From contig JBCCOV010000003.1 in assembly GCA_039039985.1 (NCBI GenBank), positions 13,920 through 77,919 of the forward strand: 64,000 nucleotides of DNA. Direction: 5' to 3'. The notes under the pieces are model-generated. The model did no database searches, had not been told where the DNA came from, and was given only the letters and a program-made list of their open reading frames with translations. The translations under genes and the position numbers were made by a program. Shown here piece after piece: positions 17,168 through 26,207 of this stretch (position 1 is the stretch's first letter; the number at the start of each line of letters is the position of its first letter). This stretch comes from JBCBWG01 sp039039985. GTDB taxonomy: Bacteria; Pseudomonadota; Alphaproteobacteria; Rhizobiales; Hyphomicrobiaceae.

Positions 17168-18775
17168 ATGCTCCATTTCTCCGGCTTTAAGACGATCTCA
17201 ATCGTATTGGTTTGCCTCGCGGCGTTTGTTTTGGCTCTGCCGAACTTCTTCACGCGGGCAACTGTCGATTCCTGGCCGTCCTTCCTGCCGAAGGGCCAGG
17301 TTTCGCTCGGGCTGGATCTTCGCGGTGGCGCGCACTTGCTGCTCGCAATGGACACCCAAGAACTCAAGGCGGATTTGCTGGGGACGTTGCGGCAGGACAC
17401 GCGCGCAGCGTTGCGACGGGCGCGGATCGGTGTGCGCGCAATTGGATTGCGCAACGAGACGGTACGAGTGCGGTTGTTGAAGCAGGAAGACTCGGAAAAG
17501 GCGCTGACAGAACTCCGGCGATTGGCACAACCCGTGACGTCTGATCTGCTCGGCTCTGGCGAAAACAACATCACGGTCGCGCAGACGGCGGATGGGTTGA
17601 TTACGCTGCAGTTTACGGAGGCTGCCATACGCCAGCGGATTGTGGATGCGCTTGGCGGCGCCATCGAGACGGTGCGGCGACGGGTCGATCCCACCGGTAA
17701 TGTCGATGCGACGATCACGCGAAACGGCGCCGACCGTATCCTTGTGCAGGTGCCTGGCGTTGATGATACCGCCGACATCAAGCGACGGATCGGCAAGGCG
17801 GCGCGGTTGAGCTTCCACGCCGTTCATCCGGACGAACAGGCAACAGGCGGCGTGGTGCCGCCCGGATATCGGGCCTATCCATCTGCGGAGACGGCCGGGT
17901 TCAACTATCTCTTGCGGGCCGTGCCGGTCGTGAAAGGCGATGACCTTGTCGAAGCGCAGCCGAGCTTCGATCAGCGCACCAATGAACCTATCATTTCGTT
18001 CCGGTTTAATCAGTCCGGCGCCCGCAAGTTCGGGCGGTGGACGTCGGAAAACGTCGGTCGTCCGTTTGCGATCGTGCTGGACGGCGAAGTGCTTTCGGCA
18101 CCGGTCGTGCGCGAGCCGATCATTACGGGATCGGGACAGATTTCCGGCGGCTTCACGACGCAAACCGCAACCGATCTTGCAATCAACCTCAAGTCGGGTG
18201 CGTTGCCCGCGACGTTGACGGTGATCGAGGAACGCACCGTTGGACCGACATTGGGAGCGGACTCGATTTCGTCCGGCACCATGGCCTTCATGCTTGGTGC
18301 TGTCGGGACAATCATATTCACGATTATCGTCTATGGCACGTTCGGCATTATCGCTGTTCTGGGGCTGTTCGTGAACGCGATGCTGCTGATCGCGGCCATG
18401 ACGTTCCTGGGGTCGACGTTGACGCTTCCCGGAATTGCGGGGCTCGTGCTGACGATCGGTATGGCGGTCGACGCGAACGTGCTGATCTATGAACGCATTC
18501 GCGAGGAGTTGCGATCGGGCAAGTCTGCCGTGCAGGCCATAGACAACGGGTTCTCCCGGGCCATGGTGACCATTGTCGACAGCCAGACGACGACGCTGGC
18601 TGCTGCCATCATCATGTTCTGGCTGGGCTCGGGGCCGATCCGGGGGTTCGCGGTGACTCTGTCGATTGGAATCTTTACGTCGGTGTTCACCGCGGTGACG
18701 GTTGTTCGATTGCTCGTCGCCCTATGGCTTCGCGCGGAACGTGAGCGTTCGCGGACGGTCGATGTTCCCATTTGA
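17168..18775 (+). CDS. secD: Protein translocase subunit SecD
   Basis: A 535-residue membrane protein that works with SecF and uses the proton gradient to complete export through SecYEG. It has an N-terminal helix, the GLDLRGGAHLLLAMD motif, a large periplasmic domain (P1 head and base, with ADRILVQVPGVDDTADIK), and five helices near the C-terminus, including GTFGIIAVLGLFVNAMLL and the conserved GMAVDANVLIYERIREEL. That last motif holds the proton-relay aspartate of SecD. It is separated by 113 bases from yajC and 89 from secF. Confidence 0.97.
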   Translation: MLHFSGFKTISIVLVCLAAFVLALPNFFTRATVDSWPSFLPKGQVSLGLDLRGGAHLLLAMDTQELKADLLGTLRQDTRAALRRARIGVRAIGLRNETVRVRLLKQEDSEKALTELRRLAQPVTSDLLGSGENNITVAQTADGLITLQFTEAAIRQRIVDALGGAIETVRRRVDPTGNVDATITRNGADRILVQVPGVDDTADIKRRIGKAARLSFHAVHPDEQATGGVVPPGYRAYPSAETAGFNYLLRAVPVVKGDDLVEAQPSFDQRTNEPIISFRFNQSGARKFGRWTSENVGRPFAIVLDGEVLSAPVVREPIITGSGQISGGFTTQTATDLAINLKSGALPATLTVIEERTVGPTLGADSISSGTMAFMLGAVGTIIFTIIVYGTFGIIAVLGLFVNAMLLIAAMTFLGSTLTLPGIAGLVLTIGMAVDANVLIYERIREELRSGKSAVQAIDNGFSRAMVTIVDSQTTTLAAAIIMFWLGSGPIRGFAVTLSIGIFTSVFTAVTVVRLLVALWLRAERERSRTVDVPI

Positions 18776-18864
18776 TGTGGGACCAATCTCATCCAGGGCC
18801 GATTTAATCCAGGCCGAACTCGTGAACTTCAAGCGGTGCGAACCGCACAACCCGGACCACAGTC

Positions 18865-19845
18865 ATGGCGAAGCAATCCTATCAGTTCCTGCCGAGGTTT
18901 AAGGGCTGGCACTTCATTCCTGAGGGAACGAATGTGCCGTTCATGACCTATCGTCGTGTCTGCTTCTGGACATCGATTGCCATGATGCTTGCAGCGATGA
19001 CCGCTTTTCTGGTCCTCGGGCTCAATTACGGCGTCGACTTCAAGGGCGGCACGATGATCGAGCTTCGTGCCAAATCAGGGAATGCGGACATTCCAGATTT
19101 GCGGACGCGTGTCGGTGGCCTTGGGTTGGGCGACGTTCAGATTCAGGAATTCGGCGATCCGCGAGACGTTCTCATTCGGGTTGAACAGCAGGCCGGCGGA
19201 GAGACATCTCAGCAGGAGGCATTGCGCAAGATTCAGGAGGTCGTGTCTGCGGATTACGATCAGCGGCGTGTCGAGGTCGTTGGCCCGGCCGTGTCGGGCG
19301 AGTTGCGCTTGACGGGATTGATCGCCGTTCTCGCTGCGATTGTTGCGATTATTCTGTACATCTGGCTGAGGTTTGAGTGGCAGTTCGCGATCGGCGCCGT
19401 CCTCGCGCTGACCCATGACGTCTTGATTACGATGGGTTTGTTTGCCGTCCTGCAATTGGAGTTTGATCTTTCGATCGTTGCGGCGCTGCTGACTATTCTC
19501 GGTTACTCGGTGAATGACACCGTTGTCGTTGCGGATCGCATTCGCGAGAACCTCCGCAAGTACAAGCGTATGGTACTGCCTGATTTGCTGAACCGATCCA
19601 TCAACGAGACGTTGTCGCGCACGTTGATGACCAGCGGCACGACATTGATCGTTTTGATGGCGCTTTATCTGTTCGGTGGCGAGGTTATTCGCAACTTTGC
19701 GTTCGCCATGCTGTTCGGCGTGGTGATCGGGACGTACTCGTCGATCTTTATTGCAGCGCCGGTCTTGGAGCTTCTGGGTGTCAAGCGGGACTGGTCCGGG
19801 CTCGACAACGAAGCCAAGGCCAGCGCCCAACCATCGGCGAGTTAG
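18865..19845 (+). CDS. secF: Protein translocase subunit SecF
   Basis: A 326-residue partner of SecD. After the first helix comes GVDFKGGTMIELR, then a small periplasmic domain. The C-terminal helices carry TILGYSVNDTVVVADRIREN, the SecF counterpart of the SecD proton-relay segment, and INETLSRTLMTS. The upstream ribosome site is weak. Gene order secD-secF-NDUFAF3 homologue follows. Confidence 0.97.
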   Translation: MAKQSYQFLPRFKGWHFIPEGTNVPFMTYRRVCFWTSIAMMLAAMTAFLVLGLNYGVDFKGGTMIELRAKSGNADIPDLRTRVGGLGLGDVQIQEFGDPRDVLIRVEQQAGGETSQQEALRKIQEVVSADYDQRRVEVVGPAVSGELRLTGLIAVLAAIVAIILYIWLRFEWQFAIGAVLALTHDVLITMGLFAVLQLEFDLSIVAALLTILGYSVNDTVVVADRIRENLRKYKRMVLPDLLNRSINETLSRTLMTSGTTLIVLMALYLFGGEVIRNFAFAMLFGVVIGTYSSIFIAAPVLELLGVKRDWSGLDNEAKASAQPSAS

Positions 19846-19863
19846 GATCCGAGGGGCCCGATC

Positions 19864-20241
19864 ATGGCGCTGTATCAGGCGCGATATCCCGGACGGGCTC
19901 CAATTGACGCCTATGGCAATGGTGGATTTCGGTTTGCCGACATGAGCCACCGCGGCTCGTTACTGGTGCTGCCGACCGGTATATTCGCCTGGGACGTCAC
20001 ACACGCAGATCAGGTGACGCTGTTGGATCTGGCTCCCGCGCTTGATGCGCTGGCGCCGCCTGGTTTTTTGCTGCTTGGGACCGGCGCAGCACAAGTGTTT
20101 CCGACCGCTGAGATCCGCCGCGTCTTTCTCGAACGCGGGGTCGGGCTTGAACCCATGGATACGGGTGCGGCGTGCCGGACCTACAACGTGCTTCTCGCCG
20201 AGGATCGCCCGGTGGCTGCGGCTCTGATTGCCGTCGATTGA
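19864..20241 (+). CDS. Mth938-domain protein, homologue of complex I assembly factor NDUFAF3
   Basis: A 125-residue protein with the Mth938 fold; it shows the segment GSLLVLPTGIFAWDV and the conserved core LLLGTGA-QVFPTAEIR. From memory, the mitochondrial relative NDUFAF3 helps assemble the membrane-peripheral arm junction of NADH dehydrogenase, and its alphaproteobacterial homologues are known to sit next to secDF. That is the arrangement here, 18 bases after secF. A GAGGGG ribosome site precedes the ATG. The bacterial role is inferred from homology and context. Confidence 0.85.
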   Translation: MALYQARYPGRAPIDAYGNGGFRFADMSHRGSLLVLPTGIFAWDVTHADQVTLLDLAPALDALAPPGFLLLGTGAAQVFPTAEIRRVFLERGVGLEPMDTGAACRTYNVLLAEDRPVAAALIAVD

Positions 20242-20251
20242 GGGCACAGCC

Positions 20252-21130
20252 GTGAGCGAACCTCAATCCGATCGCGTCGGCAACACATCGGCACCCGATG
20301 GCGACGATGTGATTGCAACCGCTGCGCGCGCTTATGAAATCGATCGCTACCTGTCTGCGCTGCTCGCACCGCGACAGGTGCGCAGCGATCTCATTGCCCT
20401 TGCTGCATTCGCCGGTGACGTTGCACGCATACCGGTGATGGTCAGCGAGCCGATGATCGGCGAGATCCGCCTGCAGTGGTGGCGCGATGCCATGACGACA
20501 GGGCGTGCCGGCATCGAGAGCGGCAACCCGATTGCCGATCGGTTTTCGGCCGCGGTCCGGCGGCATGATTTGCCACCGCAGCTGGTTGAGCGCGTCATAG
20601 ATCTGCAGAGCGTCGCCCTGCACGGCGATCCCATTGCGGATGATATTGCGCTCAAATCTCACGTTGCCGGGATCGAAGGCACGCTATTCCAGTTGGCCGC
20701 GCGGATGGTCGATGGTGAGGCGGGGGCTTCTGCGCAGGGCTGGATTGATCGTGTTGGGGTTGCATACGGGTTGGCAAGGACTGCGGTGGAGTTTTCAGCG
20801 GTTCTTGCACAGGGACGAACGTTCGCTCCCGTCACGTTGCTGGAGAGCTGCGATACATCGCTTTCGCGTTTGTTGGATGGTGATGAGGCAGGTGCGCAAC
20901 GTGTACTTGGAGGGTTATGCAACCTCGCGGAGGTTGCGCACGAGAGTGCCGGTCAACAGCTGCGACAGCAAGCACGTTCGGTCCGCATTGCCTGTCTTCC
21001 CATTGCCATGGTCGTTTCCTATTGCGCACGCGCGCGTCAGGTGGGAGGTGATGTTCTGCGGCGACCGATTGAGGTTGCGCCGCTCGTTCGGGTTTGGCGT
21101 CTGTGGCGGTATCGTTATGGCATGATCTGA
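20252..21130 (+). CDS. Squalene/phytoene synthase-like protein, NDUFAF6 type
   Basis: A 292-residue member of the squalene/phytoene synthase superfamily. The Asp-rich DxxxD prenyl-diphosphate-binding motifs of true synthases are not visible; instead there is GEIRLQWWRDAM, which resembles the mitochondrial complex I factor NDUFAF6. The GTG at 20252 with GAGGGC upstream gives a better start than earlier in-frame codons. It follows the NDUFAF3 homologue by 10 bases, so the two probably act together in NADH dehydrogenase biogenesis rather than in terpenoid synthesis. This function is inferred. Confidence 0.82.
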   Translation: MSEPQSDRVGNTSAPDGDDVIATAARAYEIDRYLSALLAPRQVRSDLIALAAFAGDVARIPVMVSEPMIGEIRLQWWRDAMTTGRAGIESGNPIADRFSAAVRRHDLPPQLVERVIDLQSVALHGDPIADDIALKSHVAGIEGTLFQLAARMVDGEAGASAQGWIDRVGVAYGLARTAVEFSAVLAQGRTFAPVTLLESCDTSLSRLLDGDEAGAQRVLGGLCNLAEVAHESAGQQLRQQARSVRIACLPIAMVVSYCARARQVGGDVLRRPIEVAPLVRVWRLWRYRYGMI

Positions 21131-21142
21131 TGAGGTGGGATC

Positions 21143-23161
21143 GTGAGCGGGACAATACTCGGCTGTGTCAGAACGTCGGGGGCGTATTGGCTGCTGGCCG
21201 GGGCATGCCTTGTCGGGGCTGCAACGGCCGAGGCCAATCAGCGATCGGGAACGGAAGATCTCGGGCCGTTTGGGATTTTCAAGACCAAGCCGAGCGAACG
21301 CCCGCGGATTCGCGTGCCTGTTCCAACACTTGCGGATACCTCTCCAAAAATTGACTGGGAACTTGAAAACCCGTTTCGGTTTTTTACCGATCCGGAAGAT
21401 ACGAACCGTCACAGGCGCGCATATGCTGCGCTGTCAAGCGCCGATCGCCGCGCGCCGATCGCCAATACAGAGCGCAGTTTGGCGCGTGAGTTTGGACGCG
21501 GCTGGTCTGAGCAACTGTCCGGTTCGGTGTGCTGGGATCGCCAGCGCAACAGGCACCTATGTCCCAATAACCGCCGCTACCTGACGCCGACGAGCCATCG
21601 CGTCGCTGTGCGCGTCCGCGGGATTCCCGATTCCGGCGTTGTCAGTTGTGTCTGGCGCGTACGCTCAACCTTAAAGTCACAACCGGCAATGCGCCCGGTT
21701 CGCGCCCCGTGTGATCAAGCGGCGATCGTTGAGGTTCCTTATCCCAGCGGCGGCACCGTCATGGTGTCCGTGGGAGAGCGACCGGTGGCCAAAACGGTCA
21801 TAAAGGTTGAGGACGTCCTCATCGTCGGGGTCGGAGACAGCTTTGGCTCCGGCGAAGGCAATCCTGATGTGCCGGTTAAATTCGACCCCGAACGCACTGC
21901 CAACTACGGGCCGGCACCGCCCAATCTCGTTCTGGCCGGATATCCGACGCGCGTTGGGGCTTGGCGACACATCGCTAGTCCGCGGTTCATGGCACAGAAC
22001 GCGGACTGGATGGATCGTGCGTGTCACCGATCTTTGTACTCGCACCAGGCACGTGTTGCGTTGCAGCTCGCGATCGAGCGCCCGAAACGTGCTGTGACCT
22101 TCGTCCACGTGGCCTGTTCGGGCGCGGATATCGTCCGTGGCTTGTTCCTGCGTTACAAGGGGCATGAGTGGGTGCCGAACCCGCCAGATTTATCGCAGAT
22201 CTCAGCCGTGGCCGAAGCGCAGTGCGACGGGCGGGGTGCACGCGATATCCAGCTGCCGGAAGCTTATCATATCAACGGGCAAGTGCCGGATCTGGAAGGG
22301 CACTTGGTGCTGCGCAAATGCGATCGGCGCAAGGCGCGCAGAATCGATCTGCTGCTGGTATCGATCGGTGGTAACGACATCGGTTTCGCGCGTCTCGTTG
22401 CAAATGCGGTCCTGCGCGAACAGAGTCTTCTAAAACGCCTCGGTGGTTGGTTTGGCCAAGTGTTTACCGGCAACGAGGCCAACGTGCGTTTGCGTGAACT
22501 GGAGGCCCGCTACAAAGCACTCAAACGTGCGATCCACTACATTCTCCACATTCCGTGGAACGAAAGCGATCGTGTCGTTTTGACTGCGTATCCGGCAATG
22601 GCGCTGTTGGATGACGGCCAGTCGGTGTGCCCCAGCAGCCAGGCCGGCATGGACGTCTTGCCGATGTTCTATCTCAGCCAAGCGCGTGCGTCGGATGGTC
22701 AACAGGCGGCTGATCGTCTGAACAAGCTCATGAAGCGCGTTGCTGAGCGCTATGGCTGGAGTTTCGCCAGTCGTCATCGCGAGGACTTTCTCGGTCACGG
22801 CATCTGTGCGGGGTATCAGGATGTGGCCTTGTCGACGGCTGACGATCTTCGGTTTCCACGGAAGCGAGATGGGCGCTGGGTCCCCTACAACCCGGCGGAC
22901 TATGAGCCGTACGCGCCGCGTCAGCGTTGGTTCCGGACGCCGAACGACGCGTATCTGACCGGGCATTTTCACGTACCGGGCGCACTGCTGCAAAACGTGC
23001 TCAAAAATCGCCAGATTTACTGGACGCAAATCCTGTTGGCGGCGACCTACTCGGGTGCATTTCATCCAACGGCTGAGGGACAGGCTGTTATGGCCGACCG
23101 CGTTGCCGAGGTCGCCAGGCGCGTGTTGGAGAAATATTCGGGTGGCAATCTTGAGAACTAG
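21143..23161 (+). CDS. Large secreted SGNH/GDSL-family hydrolase
   Basis: A 672-residue protein with an N-terminal signal peptide (to about residue 32, ATAEA). A roughly 190-residue N-terminal region precedes the hydrolase domain. The catalytic Ser is in GDSFGSGEG (S233). Block III is GGNDIGF (N411). The His is in GAFHPTAEGQAVMADRV (H641); the usual Asp three residues before it is Ala, so the enzyme may use a Ser-His dyad as some Streptomyces esterases do. Substrate is unknown; a lipase or carbohydrate esterase in the envelope is plausible. The GTG start has GAGGT upstream. It lies 12 bases after the NDUFAF6 homologue. Confidence 0.83.
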   Translation: MSGTILGCVRTSGAYWLLAGACLVGAATAEANQRSGTEDLGPFGIFKTKPSERPRIRVPVPTLADTSPKIDWELENPFRFFTDPEDTNRHRRAYAALSSADRRAPIANTERSLAREFGRGWSEQLSGSVCWDRQRNRHLCPNNRRYLTPTSHRVAVRVRGIPDSGVVSCVWRVRSTLKSQPAMRPVRAPCDQAAIVEVPYPSGGTVMVSVGERPVAKTVIKVEDVLIVGVGDSFGSGEGNPDVPVKFDPERTANYGPAPPNLVLAGYPTRVGAWRHIASPRFMAQNADWMDRACHRSLYSHQARVALQLAIERPKRAVTFVHVACSGADIVRGLFLRYKGHEWVPNPPDLSQISAVAEAQCDGRGARDIQLPEAYHINGQVPDLEGHLVLRKCDRRKARRIDLLLVSIGGNDIGFARLVANAVLREQSLLKRLGGWFGQVFTGNEANVRLRELEARYKALKRAIHYILHIPWNESDRVVLTAYPAMALLDDGQSVCPSSQAGMDVLPMFYLSQARASDGQQAADRLNKLMKRVAERYGWSFASRHREDFLGHGICAGYQDVALSTADDLRFPRKRDGRWVPYNPADYEPYAPRQRWFRTPNDAYLTGHFHVPGALLQNVLKNRQIYWTQILLAATYSGAFHPTAEGQAVMADRVAEVARRVLEKYSGGNLEN

Positions 23162-23186
23162 GTGGGCTGTCGTTTCGGTCCGCCGC

Positions 23187-23212
23187 GGGTGAGCCCGATT
23201 GAAGGCTCACTC
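23187..23212. terminator. Possible bidirectional terminator between convergent genes
   Basis: A stem of nine pairs including one G-U pair, GGGTGAGCC (23187-23195) with GGCTCACTC (23204-23212), encloses an 8-base loop. It sits just past the SGNH hydrolase stop and overlaps the last codons of the minus-strand AsnB-like gene. There is no clear T-run on either side, so this is a tentative call. Confidence 0.35.
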
Positions 23213-24541
23213 GCCGTCGCCGTCACCGATGCCATCCCAAAGCGGGGCTTCTCGGGTCGTGCTGAACTCTATGGAGATCCCGCGCTCACTTCCGTCCTCG
23301 TTGGCCAGCGTCTCGTCCGGCAACGGCTTGCGTAATGTCTCATCGATGCCCTGCCACACCGCAACGCCGCCGACTGTCAAACCAAGCGCCGCACGTTTCA
23401 CGCGGCGGTCCAGCATGCCCTTCAACGATGGTTCCTTGGTTTTGTAATCCCGATAGTCGCGATCTCCGGTGAATGCGAAAATGTAATCCCGCAACGGCCA
23501 CTTGTAGCTTTGCCATGTATCGCGAATGCGCATGTTTGGGTTGACCAATGCCCAGCGTTGATAGTCCTCAGTTTGGAAAAAGTGGGCTACGTTCGGCTGG
23601 AGCTCTTGAAACGACTTTATGGGGTGGCTGGCGATCATGCGCAAGCTAACAGGCTGCCACTTGAGTGAGAAATTGAGCCACCAGAGACATTCAAAGAGCG
23701 TTGGGATCGGAACCGGCGCGCGCGCGATTTGCGGGCTGAGGTATGCAACTACCGTGTCGGCGCGATGGGCCGATGCGAAACGTGCTGTCAGGAGCCGCGG
23801 TAGCTCCGACTGCCAGGGCTTCATCAGGTCGCTGATCGGCAAGTCCAAGGCCGTTGCGCTGCCGAACAGTTGGTCACCCAATTCGCCGGTGACCACGAGG
23901 CCGTCCTTTTCGAAGACAGGCGCAACCGTGTGAATCTTGTGTCGCTCGATCTTGCCCTTGATGTGGTTATGGAAGAACTTTCGATATTCGCGCCGCGATT
24001 TCGGCGCATAATAAATGTTCAGGCGAGAGAGTTTGTCGTCGCGTTGCAAGGCACGAATGAGCGCGACACACGCGGCCGTTGAATCGATTCCGCCGGACCA
24101 CAGAAGGTTGATCGGGCGGTCTGTTCGTTTGGCTTCTGAAACAATGCGACGCGCTCGGTCGTCACACAGTTCTGCCATACTGGCTGCTTGATCAGGGATC
24201 GACGGAATGCGGTCGAGTACTTCGTAGGCAAAACCCTGGTCGAGGGTCCGCGTTCGATCGATAAGGCCGGAGCCAAAAAACAGGCAGGACAGCCGGTATC
24301 CTTCCGGAACCGGGTTTTTCATGACGTGCGGTCGCACGCCCATACGCGCATCGAGATGGATTAACGGGCGTTTGTCGGCCTTGCGGCCCCACCAGAATTG
24401 GCGGGCGTGCATAATGGCGCCGGCACCGACAGCTATAACCGCAAAGGTGAAAAACGCGAGAATCCCATAGTTGGTGGTTGTGGCAATCCAAATGAATGCA
24501 ATAAATCCACTGATATACAACGCATAAATCAACAGCGTCAT
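23207..24541 (-). CDS. Membrane-anchored asparagine-synthase-like PP-loop protein
   Basis: A 444-residue protein with two N-terminal membrane helices (about 2-20 and 26-43), then a cytoplasmic region containing the ATP-pyrophosphatase loop SGGIDS (149-154) and a TGELGDQLFGS segment (218-228) that corresponds to the conserved GDELFGG part of AsnB synthetase domains. The N-terminal glutaminase domain of AsnB is absent. It may adenylate a carboxylate and form an amide using another nitrogen source; the substrate is unknown. The ATG at 24541 is favoured by a GGGAGGGGG site upstream. The next gene upstream on the strand is trmFO, 59 bases away. Confidence 0.72.
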   Translation of the reverse strand: MTLLIYALYISGFIAFIWIATTTNYGILAFFTFAVIAVGAGAIMHARQFWWGRKADKRPLIHLDARMGVRPHVMKNPVPEGYRLSCLFFGSGLIDRTRTLDQGFAYEVLDRIPSIPDQAASMAELCDDRARRIVSEAKRTDRPINLLWSGGIDSTAACVALIRALQRDDKLSRLNIYYAPKSRREYRKFFHNHIKGKIERHKIHTVAPVFEKDGLVVTGELGDQLFGSATALDLPISDLMKPWQSELPRLLTARFASAHRADTVVAYLSPQIARAPVPIPTLFECLWWLNFSLKWQPVSLRMIASHPIKSFQELQPNVAHFFQTEDYQRWALVNPNMRIRDTWQSYKWPLRDYIFAFTGDRDYRDYKTKEPSLKGMLDRRVKRAALGLTVGGVAVWQGIDETLRKPLPDETLANEDGSERGISIEFSTTREAPLWDGIGDGDGE

Positions 24542-24600
24542 TCGTGCCGCCCCCTCCCAGTTCGGCGCCGGATGTTCACTGCTGGTCGATAGTGGCCTTT

Positions 24601-26016
24601 TTAGGCGGCTTCCTGGCCTTTCGCCGCCTTGAGCCATCCGTCGATATCATCGAGTGCGCGTTTCGCCATCAAACGTTTCTTCGCCAGACCACGTTCCTTA
24701 CCCTTCAGGCGACGCCCATCGGCATCGTGGTTCGGTGGCGAGATCGGCGGCATCAGGCCGAAGTTGATGTTCATGGGCTGGAATGACCGGGGGCCCGTCG
24801 TTGCCTCTTGCAGAAGGTGGCCGCCCGTGATGTGCGACAGCAGCGCGCCTAGCGCAGTTGTTTCGGGTGGCGGAGCAATCGGCACGCCAGTGGCCTCGGC
24901 AGCGGCAAAACGGCCGGCCAGCAATCCACACGCAGCGCTCTCGATGTAACCCTCGACTCCGGTGATCTGTCCGGCGAACCGGATTTTGGGACGCGCTTTC
25001 AACCGGAGCTCGCGATCAAGCAGCCGCGGTGCGTTGAGGTAGGTATTGCGATGCAAGCCGCCGAGGCGCGCAAACTGTGCATCGCCCAGTCCGGGAATCA
25101 TTCGGAACACGCGAGACTGTTCACCGTACTTCAGCTTGGTCTGAAAACCGACCATGTTCCAAAGCGTGCCGAGCGCGTTGTCCTGTCGCAATTGTACAAC
25201 GGCATACGGGCGCCCCGCTCCGGGATGCGGATTGGTCAGGCCAACAGGCTTCATCGGCCCGTAGCGCAGCGTTTCGCGGCCGCGTTCCGCCATCACTTCG
25301 ATCGGGAGACAGCCGTCGAAGTACGGCGTGTCTTCCCATTCTTTGAAGCTCGTTTTGTCCGCCGCCAGCAGTGCGTCGATAAAGGCCTCGTACTGTTCGC
25401 GATCGAGTGGGCAGTTGAGGTAGTCGGCACCCGTTCCGCCAGGGCCGGCCTTGTCGTAGCGCGATTGTGCCCATGCAACCGATAGATTGATCGAGTCGTA
25501 ATGGACGATCGGCGCGATCGCATCGAAGAAGGCTAACTCTTCTTCGCCCGTTATGGCGCTGATCGCCGCGCTGAGGGCCGGAGACGTTAGCGGACCCGTC
25601 GCCAGGATTGTCAGTCCCCACTCCTCTGGCGGAATCGTGTCGACCTCACTGCGCACGATCGTGATCAACGGATGAGCCTCGATAGCAGCTGTCACGCCGG
25701 CGGAGAATGCATCCCGATCAACAGCCAATGCGCCGCCGGCCGGCAGCTTGTGCGCATCGGCGGATTGCATAATCAACGAGTCGCAACGCCGCATCTCTTC
25801 GTGAAGCACACCAACGGCGTTTGTTTCGGCATCGTCGGAGCGGAATGAATTCGAACAAACAAGCTCCGCTAAGCCGTCCGTTTGATGCGCGTCCGTTCCA
25901 CGCTCGGGGCGCATCTCGTGCAGCACCACAGGGTAGCCGGTGGTGGCGATCTGCCACGCAGCTTCCGAGCCCGCAAGGCCGCCGCCGACAATGTGAATGG
26001 GTGTCGTTTGGGTCAT
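24601..26016 (-). CDS. trmFO: tRNA m5U54 methyltransferase TrmFO (folate- and FAD-dependent)
   Basis: A 471-residue enzyme that makes ribothymidine at position 54 of tRNA using methylene-tetrahydrofolate. The FAD-binding motif GGGLAGSE is at 11-18. The two cysteines important in TrmFO are in LVCSNSFR (C54) and DGCLPIE. HITGGH and FQPMNINFGLMPP near the C-terminus are family hallmarks. ATG 26016 is chosen because MTQTTPIHIVGGG is the normal start. It is divergent from the lipoprotein gene at 26208. Confidence 0.96.
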   Translation of the reverse strand: MTQTTPIHIVGGGLAGSEAAWQIATTGYPVVLHEMRPERGTDAHQTDGLAELVCSNSFRSDDAETNAVGVLHEEMRRCDSLIMQSADAHKLPAGGALAVDRDAFSAGVTAAIEAHPLITIVRSEVDTIPPEEWGLTILATGPLTSPALSAAISAITGEEELAFFDAIAPIVHYDSINLSVAWAQSRYDKAGPGGTGADYLNCPLDREQYEAFIDALLAADKTSFKEWEDTPYFDGCLPIEVMAERGRETLRYGPMKPVGLTNPHPGAGRPYAVVQLRQDNALGTLWNMVGFQTKLKYGEQSRVFRMIPGLGDAQFARLGGLHRNTYLNAPRLLDRELRLKARPKIRFAGQITGVEGYIESAACGLLAGRFAAAEATGVPIAPPPETTALGALLSHITGGHLLQEATTGPRSFQPMNINFGLMPPISPPNHDADGRRLKGKERGLAKKRLMAKRALDDIDGWLKAAKGQEAA

Positions 26017-26207
26017 GTCTCTACCATACACGACGTTGTCGCTGCTCGCGATCTCAGACCACGACGCGATGTTGCCGGGTCGGATTCGCGCGTTTGTGAT
26101 GCGCCGGGCTCTATAAGAGTTCTCGAGTGTTGCCCAAGGAGCGTTGGTAACGAATCACCCCGGTGATAGCTGCAAAGGACTCGCCTTGTGCTCCAGGGAG
26201 TCCGTTC

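Noticed and set aside
20252..21130. Annotation as phytoene or squalene synthase and carotenoid/hopanoid pathway gene
   Set aside because: The DxxxD substrate motifs are missing and the gene sits with secDF and an NDUFAF3 homologue, so an NDUFAF6-type assembly factor is a better call.
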